Part shown: in pieces, positions 46,452 to 55,764 of the stretch | Numbering within the stretch: position 1 is the first letter of the stretch | Layout of the letters: every line of letters starts with the position of its first letter | Assembly (NCBI RefSeq): GCF_036350515.1 | Contig: NZ_JAZDUE010000021.1 | Coordinates: 1 to 64,000, forward strand | DNA from: Gordonia prachuapensis | GTDB taxonomy: Bacteria > Actinomycetota > Actinomycetes > Mycobacteriales > Mycobacteriaceae | DNA length: 64,000 nucleotides | Direction: 5' to 3' | The notes under the pieces: generated by a model | What the model saw: the letters and a program-made list of their open reading frames with translations, nothing else | What the model was told of the DNA's origin: nothing | The model's database searches: none | Position numbers and translations under genes: made by a program

Positions 46452-48642
46452 TGCGGATACGGCGGTGCCGGACCCGCCCGGCCTCCGACCCGTACCCCTG
46501 ACGGTCGGCCGCCTCGGCGAGCCGCCGATCCAACTCGGCGCGCCAGTCCTGGTCGATCTCCGCGTCGAGGGCCTCCATCCGCGCCCGCAACGGTTCCTGC
46601 TGGTCATCGGCGCACTCTTCGGCCAACGTCTCGTAGAGCGCCCGGAGCCGGCGTTGCACCTGGATCGAGTTGTGCCCGTAGTGGCGGATCTGGTCGGTCC
46701 CGATCCCCACGTAGTCGGCCCAGGTACGCCGGTAGCCGCTGATCATCGTGAGCGTGCTGCTCTTCTCTTCCGCGGCGACCCTCGGTGCCAGCATCAACAG
46801 CAGGTCACCGGCATGATCGATCGCCTGCACCGCGCGGCTCGGGTCGTTGATGGCGGGTGACAGCGCCTTCAGCGCGACATCGGAGATCGCCTGCAACGCC
46901 GCCGCAGGGCTGACCGACGGCCGATGCGTGTCGCCGAACAGCAGGCACCCGAGCAGCGGTGCGGGCCGGACCTGCCGGGCGTCGCCGATGATCTCGAACA
47001 CGCCCGCGTTGTGCGGGACGTAGTCGCCGACGCCGACGAGCAGGTCGACCCGGACGCCCCAGCGCACCGCGAGCCGCTGGATGCGGCCCAGGTTGATCGC
47101 GAGCAGCACCCGCCCCTGGGTGGGGGCATCGCGGAGCGTCACCACGAGGCTCACTGGCAGGGGATCGTCCGGCAGGGAATCGTCCGGCAGGGAATCGTCC
47201 GGCGGGGGACTGCCCGTGCTGATCGGCTGCGATCTGATCGGTTGCTTCCCAACATCGCGCGGATGATCCGGATAGAGGCGTCGCACGGCCGCACGACCCT
47301 CGGATTCGATCCAGCGCAGCAACTGGGTGGAGTTCAGGATGCTGCCGACCTTGCCGATCAGCACGATGAACTGGAATGCGCTCGCCAGGGTGAGCACGAT
47401 GGCGATCGCGGTGGAGACCACCGGGGCCTCCGCCTCGTCGGCGACGGTGGTGAGGTCCACGGCCACGATCACGGTGAATGCGAACGTGGCGAGGAACAGC
47501 CCCACCGAGGCCCGCATCACCCGGTCCTGCTGCAGCATCGGGATGACGCGGATCGAGATCTGCGACGCGCCGAACTGCATTGCGAGCGTGACGGCCGTGA
47601 ACACCAGGCCGGTCAACGTGGCCATCGCTCCGGCGATCACACCGAGCAGCGTCGCGGTGGTACTGGCGTCCAGTTCTCGGGATCCGAATGAATCGTCGAT
47701 GCCGATGGAGATCAGGCCGGCGACGATCGCCACCGCGACCATGAACATGGGCAGCCGCCACGGCGGGTCACGCTTCAGATCGCGTTTGGTCCGACGCCAG
47801 CGGATCGCGGTGACGATCCGGTTCGGCGACGACGCCGGCGTTGCCAGACCCGGCGCGGGGGCGGCGGGACGCACCGGCTGCTCCGGGACCCCGAATCTGC
47901 CGGCCACCCACTCCTGGAACAGGATCTTCCATCGCACGACCGGCTCCCGGTATCGACGTTCCCGCGCAAGCGACTTCTGTTGTTTGCCCTGCTTCTCCCC
48001 GTACCGCCACCGCGCCCACGGGGAGCGCGGCCGGGCCACCCGCCACGCCCCGACGATCAGCAACGGCGGCAGGAACATACCCAGCAGACCGGTCCACACC
48101 TTGCCCTTGAGCAGGGTGATGACGGCCAACGCCACCACGAGAATCAGCGAGATCAGCAATCCGATGCGGGTCGACCCGTCGGTCGTCGCGCGGTACTCGT
48201 CGACCTCCGCGAACCCGATCGGCCGCAACCCGAGCAGGAACAACAGCCCGATCGCGATCGCCACGAACACCGCGTCGATCGACGTGCGCCCTTCCTCTTC
48301 CCAATACACGTCCCGTAGGTGCAGGATGAGCGCGAACTCGTCGAGCACGAGCGCGCAGCCGATGCCGAAGACGGCGGCCAGGACGCAGTTGGCGATCGGC
48401 GTCTCGAAGCTCGCCAGTGCCACGAAGCCGAACCCCGACAACAACATCGCGATCATGCCGAAGAACTCGTGATGCACGTGGACGCCGCCCGGGGTGACGT
48501 TGCCCGGCCACCAACTCACCTCGGCACGGATCATGCGGACGCTGATGCGGATGAACAGAAACGTGAGGACGAACGCGACGAGCAGGAAGAACAGCGGCAG
48601 CCGGCCCGTGTCCACGATCGCATCGTCGAACCACCGCGTCAT
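46435..48642 (-). CDS. DUF2254 membrane protein with a long N-terminal membrane domain
   Basis: 735 residues. The C-terminal half is DUF2254: membrane helices (VAVAIVAGLISIGIDDSFGSREL, TATLLGVIAGAMATLTGLVFTAVTLAM), then soluble segments QFGASQISIRVIPMLQQDRV, GIGTDQIRHYGHNSIQVQRRL and AISDVALKALSPAINDPSRAVQAID. The N-terminal 220 residues form a separate membrane region (VAFVLTFLFIRISVRMIRAEVSWWPGN, FGMIAMLLSGFGFVALASF). Between the halves lies a Pro/Asp-rich repeat (DDSLP) coded by three 15-bp DNA copies. Function unknown. Start ATG at 48642, leading into the intergenic region of the betaine cluster. Confidence 0.8.
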   Translation of the reverse strand: MTRWFDDAIVDTGRLPLFFLLVAFVLTFLFIRISVRMIRAEVSWWPGNVTPGGVHVHHEFFGMIAMLLSGFGFVALASFETPIANCVLAAVFGIGCALVLDEFALILHLRDVYWEEEGRTSIDAVFVAIAIGLLFLLGLRPIGFAEVDEYRATTDGSTRIGLLISLILVVALAVITLLKGKVWTGLLGMFLPPLLIVGAWRVARPRSPWARWRYGEKQGKQQKSLARERRYREPVVRWKILFQEWVAGRFGVPEQPVRPAAPAPGLATPASSPNRIVTAIRWRRTKRDLKRDPPWRLPMFMVAVAIVAGLISIGIDDSFGSRELDASTTATLLGVIAGAMATLTGLVFTAVTLAMQFGASQISIRVIPMLQQDRVMRASVGLFLATFAFTVIVAVDLTTVADEAEAPVVSTAIAIVLTLASAFQFIVLIGKVGSILNSTQLLRWIESEGRAAVRRLYPDHPRDVGKQPIRSQPISTGSPPPDDSLPDDSLPDDPLPVSLVVTLRDAPTQGRVLLAINLGRIQRLAVRWGVRVDLLVGVGDYVPHNAGVFEIIGDARQVRPAPLLGCLLFGDTHRPSVSPAAALQAISDVALKALSPAINDPSRAVQAIDHAGDLLLMLAPRVAAEEKSSTLTMISGYRRTWADYVGIGTDQIRHYGHNSIQVQRRLRALYETLAEECADDQQEPLRARMEALDAEIDQDWRAELDRRLAEAADRQGYGSEAGRVRHRRIRINTST
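47156..47200. repeat. Three tandem 15-bp repeats within the DUF2254 gene
   Basis: Copies of GGCAGGGAATCGTCC at 47156-47170 (one mismatch), 47171-47185 and 47186-47200. On the coding (minus) strand they encode DDSLP-type units. As 15 is a multiple of three, repeat number can change without shifting the frame. Confidence 0.85.
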
Positions 48643-48972
48643 GGTCCGACCCTACCCGGGATCGTCTACCGGATCCGGCCTCTTCACCGCTTCACGATCT
48701 TCGGTGGACCCGCAGATCTGACGGGAAATCTCCGCAAACCGGACGGGCCGCCTACCTGCACCGATCCCCGCGCGGAGCGGCCGGGCGTCGCGCTTGACAG
48801 CACACCCGACAGGCCGCACACTTGTTGCATGAGCTGCGCAGTGTTGCGTAATGCGCAACTCGGAAGCACCGAGGGTTGTGCGGCCCCGCCGCGGTCGACG
48901 TAGACCGGGGCGTGGGAACCGCATCGAGTGATCCATGTAAATCCCTGGCAGAGATTGGTATTCGCTTCCACG
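48643..48972. promoter_or_regulatory. 330-bp promoter region of the betaine cluster with an inverted repeat
   Basis: A -35-like TTGACA at 48794-48799 is followed after 17-18 bp by a weak -10 (ACACTT, about 48818). Downstream is a palindrome GTTGCG-N5-CGCAAC at 48843-48859. A repressor bound there would block the promoter. The cluster's IclR protein is the obvious candidate. No gene is seen in the interval. Confidence 0.5.
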
Positions 48973-50265
48973 ATGACCACCCGACTCATACCGTTCATCC
49001 GTGACCGCGCGGTCGGACAGAGCCTGCCCGCCCCCTTCTATGTCGATCAGGAGTTCTTCGATCTCGATCTCGACGAGATCTTCTCCAAGCGCTGGCTTTT
49101 CGTGGCAGCCGAGGCCGAGATCGCCGAACCCGGCGACTACGTCACCATCACCTTCGGCACCCGATCGGTCATCGTCACCCGCGACGATGCCGGACGGGTC
49201 CGCGCCCACCACAACGTGTGCCGGCACCGTGGCGCGCGGTTGCTCACCGAGTCCGGCGGCTCGACCGGCACCATCGTGTGCAGCTATCACTCGTGGACCT
49301 ACGGCATGGACGGGCGGCTCCTCTACGCCGACGCACAGGCGCCCGGCTTCCAGAAGTCCTGCTACTCACTGCGTTCCGTCCACGTCCGGACGATCGCGGG
49401 CCTGGTCTTCATCTGCCTGGCCGCCGAGCCGCCCACCGACATCGACGAGGTGGCCGAGATCGTCGAGCCCTATCTGCGGCCGCATGGCCTCGCCGGCGCG
49501 AAGGTCGCCAAGCAGACCGACCTCGTCGAGGACGGCAACTGGAAGCTCGCGATGGAGAACAATCGGGAGTGCTACCACTGCGACGGGCACCCCGAACTGC
49601 TCAACGTGTTCTTCCCGACCTGGGGATACAGCGACAACGAGGCCATCCCGGGCCGGCTCCGACCGGTGTTCGCCCGGTACCGTCAGGCCACCGCCGAGCT
49701 CATCGAGATCTGGGACCGACATGGCCTCCCCTATCCGAGGATCGAGCAACTCGACACGCGTACAACCGGATTCCACATCGAGCGCGAGGCGATGGATCTC
49801 GCCGGCGAATCGTTCACGCTGGACGGCACCATCGCGTGCACCCGGCTGCTCGGCGACTTCGGCGAGAAGCGCCTCGGCCGGTTGTCGATGCACATGCAGC
49901 CCAACATGTGGCTGCACGTGACCAGCGACCACGCACTACTCTTCTCGGTCATCCCGATCGCCCCTGACAAGACGCTGGTCCGGACCACCTGGCTGGTCCA
50001 CGCCGACGCCGTCGAAGGCGTCGATTACGACCTCGACCGCCTCACCTCGGTCTGGGACATCACCAATCAGCAGGACGCCGATCTGGTGGCCCTCGCACAG
50101 CAGGGCATCAGCAGCCCCGCCTACATTCCCGGCCCCTACGGTCCGTCCGAGTTCCAGGTCGAGGCGTTCATCAACTGGTACATCACGGCATTGCGGGCCA
50201 ATCTCGCGATCCCTGCCGCCCCGATCACACCCACCCTGATCACCGACACCGCCGAGACCGCGTGA
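48973..50265 (+). CDS. gbcA: Glycine betaine demethylase, Rieske oxygenase subunit (GbcA-like)
   Basis: 430 residues. The Rieske ligands are present as NVCRHRGARLL and VCSYHSWTYGMDG (Cys-His...Cys-His). The mononuclear iron site follows ENNRECYHCDGHPELLNVF (two His). The family removes one methyl from glycine betaine, giving dimethylglycine and formaldehyde. The C-terminal QGISSPAYIPGPYGPSEFQVEAFINWY is standard for the GbcA/stachydrine-demethylase type. ATG at 48973 was chosen; a longer GTG-started form at 48928 adds non-conserved residues. It overlaps its reductase by one base. Betaine rather than a related quaternary amine is inferred from the downstream dmg and sox genes. Confidence 0.9.
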   Translation: MTTRLIPFIRDRAVGQSLPAPFYVDQEFFDLDLDEIFSKRWLFVAAEAEIAEPGDYVTITFGTRSVIVTRDDAGRVRAHHNVCRHRGARLLTESGGSTGTIVCSYHSWTYGMDGRLLYADAQAPGFQKSCYSLRSVHVRTIAGLVFICLAAEPPTDIDEVAEIVEPYLRPHGLAGAKVAKQTDLVEDGNWKLAMENNRECYHCDGHPELLNVFFPTWGYSDNEAIPGRLRPVFARYRQATAELIEIWDRHGLPYPRIEQLDTRTTGFHIEREAMDLAGESFTLDGTIACTRLLGDFGEKRLGRLSMHMQPNMWLHVTSDHALLFSVIPIAPDKTLVRTTWLVHADAVEGVDYDLDRLTSVWDITNQQDADLVALAQQGISSPAYIPGPYGPSEFQVEAFINWYITALRANLAIPAAPITPTLITDTAETA

Positions 50266-51383
50266 TGACGGCCCTGCAGGAACGCCCGGAATCGGTCGGC
50301 GCCGCCACTGACGCCGCCACCGCGACGGACCACCACCTCGTGTGCGTCGACCGCGCCGATGTCACCCGCGACATCACCACCTTCACCTTCCGTGTTCTGC
50401 CGCACATGGCCCTCGACGCCGCCGGGTCCGGTTCCGGCACTGAGTCGTTGACGCTGGTTTTCCAGCCCGGACAGTTCCTCGCGTTCACCCTGCAGATCGA
50501 CGGCCGGGAGGTGCAGCGCTGCTACAGCATCTCGTCACCGCCGACCCGGCCCGGGACGATCTCGATCTCGGTCAAGCGTGTCGTCGGCGGGCACGTCTCC
50601 AATTGGCTGCACGACAACATGGTGCCCGGGATGATGGTGTGGGCGTCGGGCCCGATGGGACGGTTCAGCTTTCACGCCCGGCCGGCCGACAAATACCTGT
50701 TCATCTCGGCGGGCAGCGGGATCACGCCGGTGATGTCGATGGTCCGGACCATCACCGACTCCGAGGCGCCCACCGACATCGTGTTCGTGCACAGCGCCCC
50801 GACGGTCGAGGACATCCCGTTCCGCGACGAACTCGAGGACCTCGCGCAGCGCTACCCCAACGTGAACCTCGCGTTCGCGGCGACCCGCATGCCGGTCGAC
50901 GAGCTGCCCGAGTGGACGGGCCACCGCGGCCGGGTGGATCAGCAGATGCTCGCCCGGGTCTGCCCCGACCTCGGTGAGCGCGTCGTCTTCCTCTGCGGTC
51001 CCGGACGGTTCCGCAGCGGCGTGCGCAGCGCGCTCGTCGCAGCGGGTGGCGATCTGTCGCTCATCCACGAGGAGAGCTTCGGATTCAGCCTGCCGACCGC
51101 CGACGACGCCGCCGATCCCGCGGGTGTCGTCGTCGACTTCACCCGACGCTCGCGCCGCATCACCGTCGCGCCCGGGACGACCATCCTCGCGGCCGCGGCC
51201 GCCGCCGGGGTCACCCTGCCCTCGACCTGCGGCGTCGGCCTGTGCGGCTCCTGCAAGGTGACCAAGCTGTCCGGCGACGTGGTGATGAATCACCAAGGCG
51301 GCATACGCAACCGCGAGATCACCCAGGGCAAGATCCTGCTCTGCTGCTCCGAACCCCTCTCGCCCGTCGAGATCGACTTCTAG
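50265..51383 (+). CDS. gbcB: Glycine betaine demethylase reductase (GbcB-like)
   Basis: 372 residues. FAD domain: QRCYSISSPPTRPGTISISVKRVVGG. NAD(P) domain: KYLFISAGSGITPVMSMVRTI and VFLCGPGRFRSGVRSALVAAG. C-terminal plant-type [2Fe-2S] ferredoxin: CGVGLCGSCKVTKLSG, with the fourth Cys in ILLCCSEP. It feeds electrons from NAD(P)H to the GbcA Rieske centre. The start ATG overlaps the gbcA stop (TGATG); a GTG at 50262 is an alternative. The order flavin-NAD-ferredoxin is the one found in GbcB. Confidence 0.9.
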   Translation: MTALQERPESVGAATDAATATDHHLVCVDRADVTRDITTFTFRVLPHMALDAAGSGSGTESLTLVFQPGQFLAFTLQIDGREVQRCYSISSPPTRPGTISISVKRVVGGHVSNWLHDNMVPGMMVWASGPMGRFSFHARPADKYLFISAGSGITPVMSMVRTITDSEAPTDIVFVHSAPTVEDIPFRDELEDLAQRYPNVNLAFAATRMPVDELPEWTGHRGRVDQQMLARVCPDLGERVVFLCGPGRFRSGVRSALVAAGGDLSLIHEESFGFSLPTADDAADPAGVVVDFTRRSRRITVAPGTTILAAAAAAGVTLPSTCGVGLCGSCKVTKLSGDVVMNHQGGIRNREITQGKILLCCSEPLSPVEIDF

Positions 51384-51385
51384 GA

Positions 51386-52603
51386 ATGACCACGATGACC
51401 GTGCCCCATCCCGACTTCCTCTGGCACAACCCGGAGCCCGAGTCGACCTATGACGTCGTCATCGTGGGCGGTGGCGGCCACGGTCTGGCGACCGCCCACT
51501 ATCTGGCCCGCAATCACGGCATCACGAATGTGGCTGTGCTGGAACGTGGTTGGCTGGCCGGCGGGAACATGGCGCGCAACACCACCCTGATCCGGTCCAA
51601 CTACCTGTGGGACGAGAGCGCCGGTATCTACGAGCACTCCCTGAAATTGTGGGAGGGCCTCGAGGACGAACTCGGATATCCGATCCTGTTCAGCCAGCGC
51701 GGCGTGCTGAACCTGGCCCACACCGAACAGGACATCCGCGACAGTGTCCGGCGCGTGGAGGCCAACCGGCTCAACGGTGTCGACGCCGAGTGGCTCGACC
51801 CCAAGCAGGTCGCCGAGGTGTGCCCGATCGTCAACACGTCGGCGGACATCCGCTATCCCGTCCTCGGCGCCACCTTCCAGCCGCGCGGCGGGATCGCCAA
51901 GCACGACTACGTCGCCTGGGGTTTCGCGCGCAGCGCCACCGAGGCCGGCATCGACATCATCCAGAACTGCGAGGTGACCGGATTCGTCACCGACGGCGAC
52001 CGGGTGACCGCGGTCGAGACCACCCGCGGCCGGATCGGGGCGGGCACCGTCGCGCTGTGCGCCGCCGGCCACACCTCCACCCTCACCGACCAGCTCGGCT
52101 TCCGGGTGCCCGTGCAGAGTCACCCGCTGCAGGCACTCGTCTCCGAACTGCTCGAACCCATCCACCCCACCGTCGTCATGTCGAACGCCGTGCACGTGTA
52201 CGTGTCGCAGGCCCACAAGGGTGAGCTGGTGATGGGTGCCGGCGTCGACTCCTATAACGGCTACGGCCAGCGCGGCGCCTTCCACATCATCGAACGCCAG
52301 ATGGCTGCCGCCGTGGAACTCTTCCCGGTGTTCGGCCGCGCCCGGCTGCTGCGCACGTGGGGCGGCATCGTCGACGTGACCCCGGACGCGTCACCCATCG
52401 TCGGCGCCACGCCGTTCGACAACCTGTACCTGAATTGTGGTTGGGGCACCGGCGGATTCAAGGCAACCCCCGGTGTCGGGTGGTGTCTCGCCCACACGAT
52501 CGCCACCGGGGCGCCACACGACATCAACGCGCCCTTCACCCTCGACCGCTTCGTCACCGGCGCGCTCATCGACGAGCACGGCGCCGCAGCAGTGGCGCAC
52601 TGA
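51386..52603 (+). CDS. soxB: Sarcosine oxidase beta subunit
   Basis: 405 residues. N-terminal FAD site YDVVIVGGGGHGLATAHYLARNHG, then NVAVLERGWLAGGNMARNTTLIRSNYL, C-terminal VDVTPDASPIVGATP and NCGWGTGGFKATPGVG. This is the covalent-flavin-carrying subunit of heterotetrameric sarcosine oxidase, which oxidises sarcosine to glycine and passes the methyl carbon to tetrahydrofolate in SoxA. ATG at 51386 lies two bases after the gbcB stop; an ATG at 51395 is possible. The sox order here is B-D-A-G, the usual one. Confidence 0.95.
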   Translation: MTTMTVPHPDFLWHNPEPESTYDVVIVGGGGHGLATAHYLARNHGITNVAVLERGWLAGGNMARNTTLIRSNYLWDESAGIYEHSLKLWEGLEDELGYPILFSQRGVLNLAHTEQDIRDSVRRVEANRLNGVDAEWLDPKQVAEVCPIVNTSADIRYPVLGATFQPRGGIAKHDYVAWGFARSATEAGIDIIQNCEVTGFVTDGDRVTAVETTRGRIGAGTVALCAAGHTSTLTDQLGFRVPVQSHPLQALVSELLEPIHPTVVMSNAVHVYVSQAHKGELVMGAGVDSYNGYGQRGAFHIIERQMAAAVELFPVFGRARLLRTWGGIVDVTPDASPIVGATPFDNLYLNCGWGTGGFKATPGVGWCLAHTIATGAPHDINAPFTLDRFVTGALIDEHGAAAVAH

Positions 52604-52621
52604 ACCCGGAGGATCAGCCCG

Positions 52622-52921
52622 ATGCAACTCATCGAATGTCCACATTGCGGTCGCCGCGAGGAGACCGAGTTCCAGTACGGCGCCGCCGCCGGGATCGCCT
52701 ACCCGCCGGTACCGGCCGACCTCGACGACGAGGCCTGGGCGCACTACTTGTTCTTCCGCCCGAACCCCAAGGGCGTCATGACCGAACGCTGGTTCCACGG
52801 AGCCGGGTGCCGGCAGTGGTTCACCGTCGACCGCGACACCGTCACCTACCAGTTCGTCGGCACCTCCGCCGCCTCTCGTGTCCGGTCCGGCACCGACGTC
52901 CCCGATGGAGCACCATCATGA
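52622..52921 (+). CDS. soxD: Sarcosine oxidase delta subunit
   Basis: 99 residues. The zinc-binding motif is intact: ECPHCGRREETEF at the start, then later CRQWFTVDRDTVT. FFRPNPKGVMTERWFHGAGC is the family core. SoxD is a small structural subunit that stabilises the SoxA-SoxB interface. GGAGGA precedes the ATG. The stop overlaps the soxA start (ATGA). Confidence 0.95.
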   Translation: MQLIECPHCGRREETEFQYGAAAGIAYPPVPADLDDEAWAHYLFFRPNPKGVMTERWFHGAGCRQWFTVDRDTVTYQFVGTSAASRVRSGTDVPDGAPS

Positions 52922-55764
52922 CCCAGTCCTACCGCGTGCCGGCACATCGCCTGCCGGAGGGCGGCCGGATCGATCGCGACCGCACCATCGAGTTCACCTT
53001 CGACGGCACCACGTATACCGGTCACCCCGGCGACACTCTCGCGTCGGCCCTGCTGGCCAACGGAATCCGCACGATCACGACCAGCGTGAACCTCGGCCGG
53101 CCGCGCGGCATCACCGGATCGTGGGCCGAGGACGCCACCGCTCAGGTCGGCGTCGACGCCCCGTTCGTCGAGCCGATGGTCCCCGCGACCACCGTCGACC
53201 TGTGCCCGGGACTCGCCGCGCACGGTGTCCCCGGCTGGGGCAAGCTGAGCGCCGACCCCGACCCCGCGCGCTACGACTCGCTGCACCACCATCCCGACGT
53301 CCTGGTCGTCGGTGCGGGTGCGGCCGGGTTGATGGCCGCGCTGATGGCGGCGCGGGCGGGGTGCACGGTCCTGCTGGTCGACGAGCGGAGCGAACCGGGC
53401 GGCGCCACGCCGTGGGCCTCCTGGGTGCAGGGCGCGGTCGACGAGTTCGACGCGTACCCGCGGACCACCCGGCTGACCCGCACCACCGCTTTCGGCGGCT
53501 ACGACGACGGGTTCGTGCTCGCCGTCGAGCGACGCACCGACCACCTCGGCACGGACGCCCCGCCACACATCTCCCGGCAGCGGGTGCATCGCATCCGGGC
53601 CCGCCGGATCGTTATCGCGACGGGCGCACATGAGCGCCCGATCGTGTTCGCCGACAACGATCTTCCCGGTGTGATGCTCGCCGGTGCGGCCGCCGACTAC
53701 CTCCGCCGCTACGCGGTGCTGGCCGGTACGTCGTCGGTCGTCTTCACCGCCTGCGACTCCGCCTACGACGCGGCGTTCGCCCTCGCCACGGCGGGGATGA
53801 CCGTCAGGGCGATCGTGGACGTCCGCCCCGTGGTCTCCCGCGATCTCACCGAGCGTGCACGGCACCTGGGTATCGACGTCCACACGTCCGGCATGGTGCT
53901 GCGCGCGGTCGGCGAGGGCGGCGCCGTGACCGGGGCCGAACTCTCGGCGCCCGGTCTGCCCGCCGGCACGATCGTCGACTGCGACACGCTCATCACCAGC
54001 GGCGGCTGGAATCCGGCGGTGCATCTGTGGAGTCAACTGCGCGGTGCCATCGCCTTCGATGAGCACGCCGGCGCCTTCGTGCCCACGGGCGATCTCCCGA
54101 ACGTCGAGATCGTCGGTGCGGCCAACGGTTTGGTCACCACCGGCGCCTGCCTCACCGACGGTCGGCGCGGTGGACTCGCCGCACTGCGATCGCTCCGGCA
54201 CACCCTGCCGGAGTACCGGGGTGTGCCGCGCGTCGACGAGCGCACCCCGGCCGCGCCCGCCGTGTGCTGGCGGGTGCCGGCCGAAGCCTCCTCGGCGACG
54301 ACCTCTTTCGTCGACCTGCAGCGTGACGCGACCGTCGCCGACATCGCCCGCGCGATCGGTGCCGGGATGCGTTCGGTGGAACATGTCAAGCGTTACACCA
54401 CCATCGGTACCGGCCACGACCAGGGCAAGACGTCGGGCATCGTCGCGTCCGGTATCACCGCTGAGCTACTCGGTATCGGTATCGGTGACGCCGGCACCAC
54501 CACATTCCGGCCGCCGTACACTCCGGTCTCGTTCGCGGCGTTGGCCGGGCGGGATCGCGGGGCGCTGTACGACCCGGTCCGCCGGACCCCGATCCACGAC
54601 TGGCACGTCGAACGTGGCGCCGTGTTCGAGGACGTCGGCCAGTGGAAGCGGCCCCGCTACTACCCGCGCGGCGGGGAGGACATGGAGTCGGCCGTGCTCC
54701 GCGAATGTGGCGCAGTCCGAGGTGGTGTCGGCATCCTCGATGGCTCCACGCTCGGGGTCATCGACGTCGCCGGGCCGGATGCACCACGGCTTCTCGACCT
54801 GCTCTACACCAACATGATGAGCAGTCTGGCCGTCGGCAAGGTGCGCTACGGCGTCATGTGTGGCCCGGACGGCATGGTGCGCGACGACGGCACCGTACTG
54901 CGCGTCGCCGACGACCGCTACACCGTGTACACCACCACCGGCAACGCCGCCGCGATCCTCGACTGGATGGAGGAGTGGCATCAGACCGAATGGCCCGAGC
55001 TGAGGGTGTGGACGACGTCGGTCACGGACCAGGTCGCCACCTTCCCGGTCGTCGGGCCGCGGTCGCGTGACGTCGTCGGCGCCGTGTTCGCCGGGTTGGA
55101 CGTGTCCAACGAGGCCTTCGAGTTCATGGGCTGGCGCGACACGACGTTCGGCGCCGACGTGCCGGTGCGCATCGCGCGGATCAGCTTCTCCGGCGAACTC
55201 GCCTTCGAGGTCAACGTCGGAGCGGGCCACGCCCCGACGGTGTGGCGAGCGCTCGTGGAAGCCGGTGAACCGTACGGGATCACGCCGTACGGAACCGAGA
55301 CGATGCACGTTCTGCGCGCCGAGAAGGGCTATCCGATCATCGGTCAGGACACCGACGGCACCGTCAGCCCACATGACCTCGGCATGAGTTGGGCGGTGTC
55401 CAAGAAGAAGCCCGACTTCATCGGAAAGCGATCGTTCGCCCGCGCGTCGAACACCGCCGCCGATCGCAAGCAGCTCGTCGGCCTGCTGCCCACCGACGGC
55501 TCGACACGGCTGCCGGAGGGATCACAGATCATCGATCACCGCGGCGACCGCACCCTGCCGCCACCGCCGGTCCCGATGCTCGGCCATGTCACCTCCAGCT
55601 ACCGGAGCGCCGAACTCGGCCGACCCTTCGCGCTGGCCCTGGTCAAGGGCGGACAGGCGCGACTGGGCGACCGACTCGACGTCCCCATCGGCGATGTCCT
55701 GTGCGAAGTCGAGGTCACCTCAACAGTTTTCGTCGACCCGGAAGGAGCACGCCGCGATGGCTGA
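52918..55764 (+). CDS. soxA: Sarcosine oxidase alpha subunit
   Basis: 948 residues. The N-terminal ferredoxin-like domain (FDGTTYTGHPGDTLASALLANG) is followed by an FAD/NAD domain (DVLVVGAGAAGLMAALMAARAGC; RIVIATGAHERPIVF; FTACDSAYDAAFALATAG). The C-terminal half is a GcvT/aminomethyltransferase-like tetrahydrofolate domain (GVGILDGSTLGVIDVAGPDA; GELAFEVNVGAGHAP; EKGYPIIGQDTDGTVSPHDLG). It channels the sarcosine methyl group to THF. The frame overlaps soxD by 4 bp and soxG by 8 bp. Confidence 0.95.
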   Translation: MTQSYRVPAHRLPEGGRIDRDRTIEFTFDGTTYTGHPGDTLASALLANGIRTITTSVNLGRPRGITGSWAEDATAQVGVDAPFVEPMVPATTVDLCPGLAAHGVPGWGKLSADPDPARYDSLHHHPDVLVVGAGAAGLMAALMAARAGCTVLLVDERSEPGGATPWASWVQGAVDEFDAYPRTTRLTRTTAFGGYDDGFVLAVERRTDHLGTDAPPHISRQRVHRIRARRIVIATGAHERPIVFADNDLPGVMLAGAAADYLRRYAVLAGTSSVVFTACDSAYDAAFALATAGMTVRAIVDVRPVVSRDLTERARHLGIDVHTSGMVLRAVGEGGAVTGAELSAPGLPAGTIVDCDTLITSGGWNPAVHLWSQLRGAIAFDEHAGAFVPTGDLPNVEIVGAANGLVTTGACLTDGRRGGLAALRSLRHTLPEYRGVPRVDERTPAAPAVCWRVPAEASSATTSFVDLQRDATVADIARAIGAGMRSVEHVKRYTTIGTGHDQGKTSGIVASGITAELLGIGIGDAGTTTFRPPYTPVSFAALAGRDRGALYDPVRRTPIHDWHVERGAVFEDVGQWKRPRYYPRGGEDMESAVLRECGAVRGGVGILDGSTLGVIDVAGPDAPRLLDLLYTNMMSSLAVGKVRYGVMCGPDGMVRDDGTVLRVADDRYTVYTTTGNAAAILDWMEEWHQTEWPELRVWTTSVTDQVATFPVVGPRSRDVVGAVFAGLDVSNEAFEFMGWRDTTFGADVPVRIARISFSGELAFEVNVGAGHAPTVWRALVEAGEPYGITPYGTETMHVLRAEKGYPIIGQDTDGTVSPHDLGMSWAVSKKKPDFIGKRSFARASNTAADRKQLVGLLPTDGSTRLPEGSQIIDHRGDRTLPPPPVPMLGHVTSSYRSAELGRPFALALVKGGQARLGDRLDVPIGDVLCEVEVTSTVFVDPEGARRDG

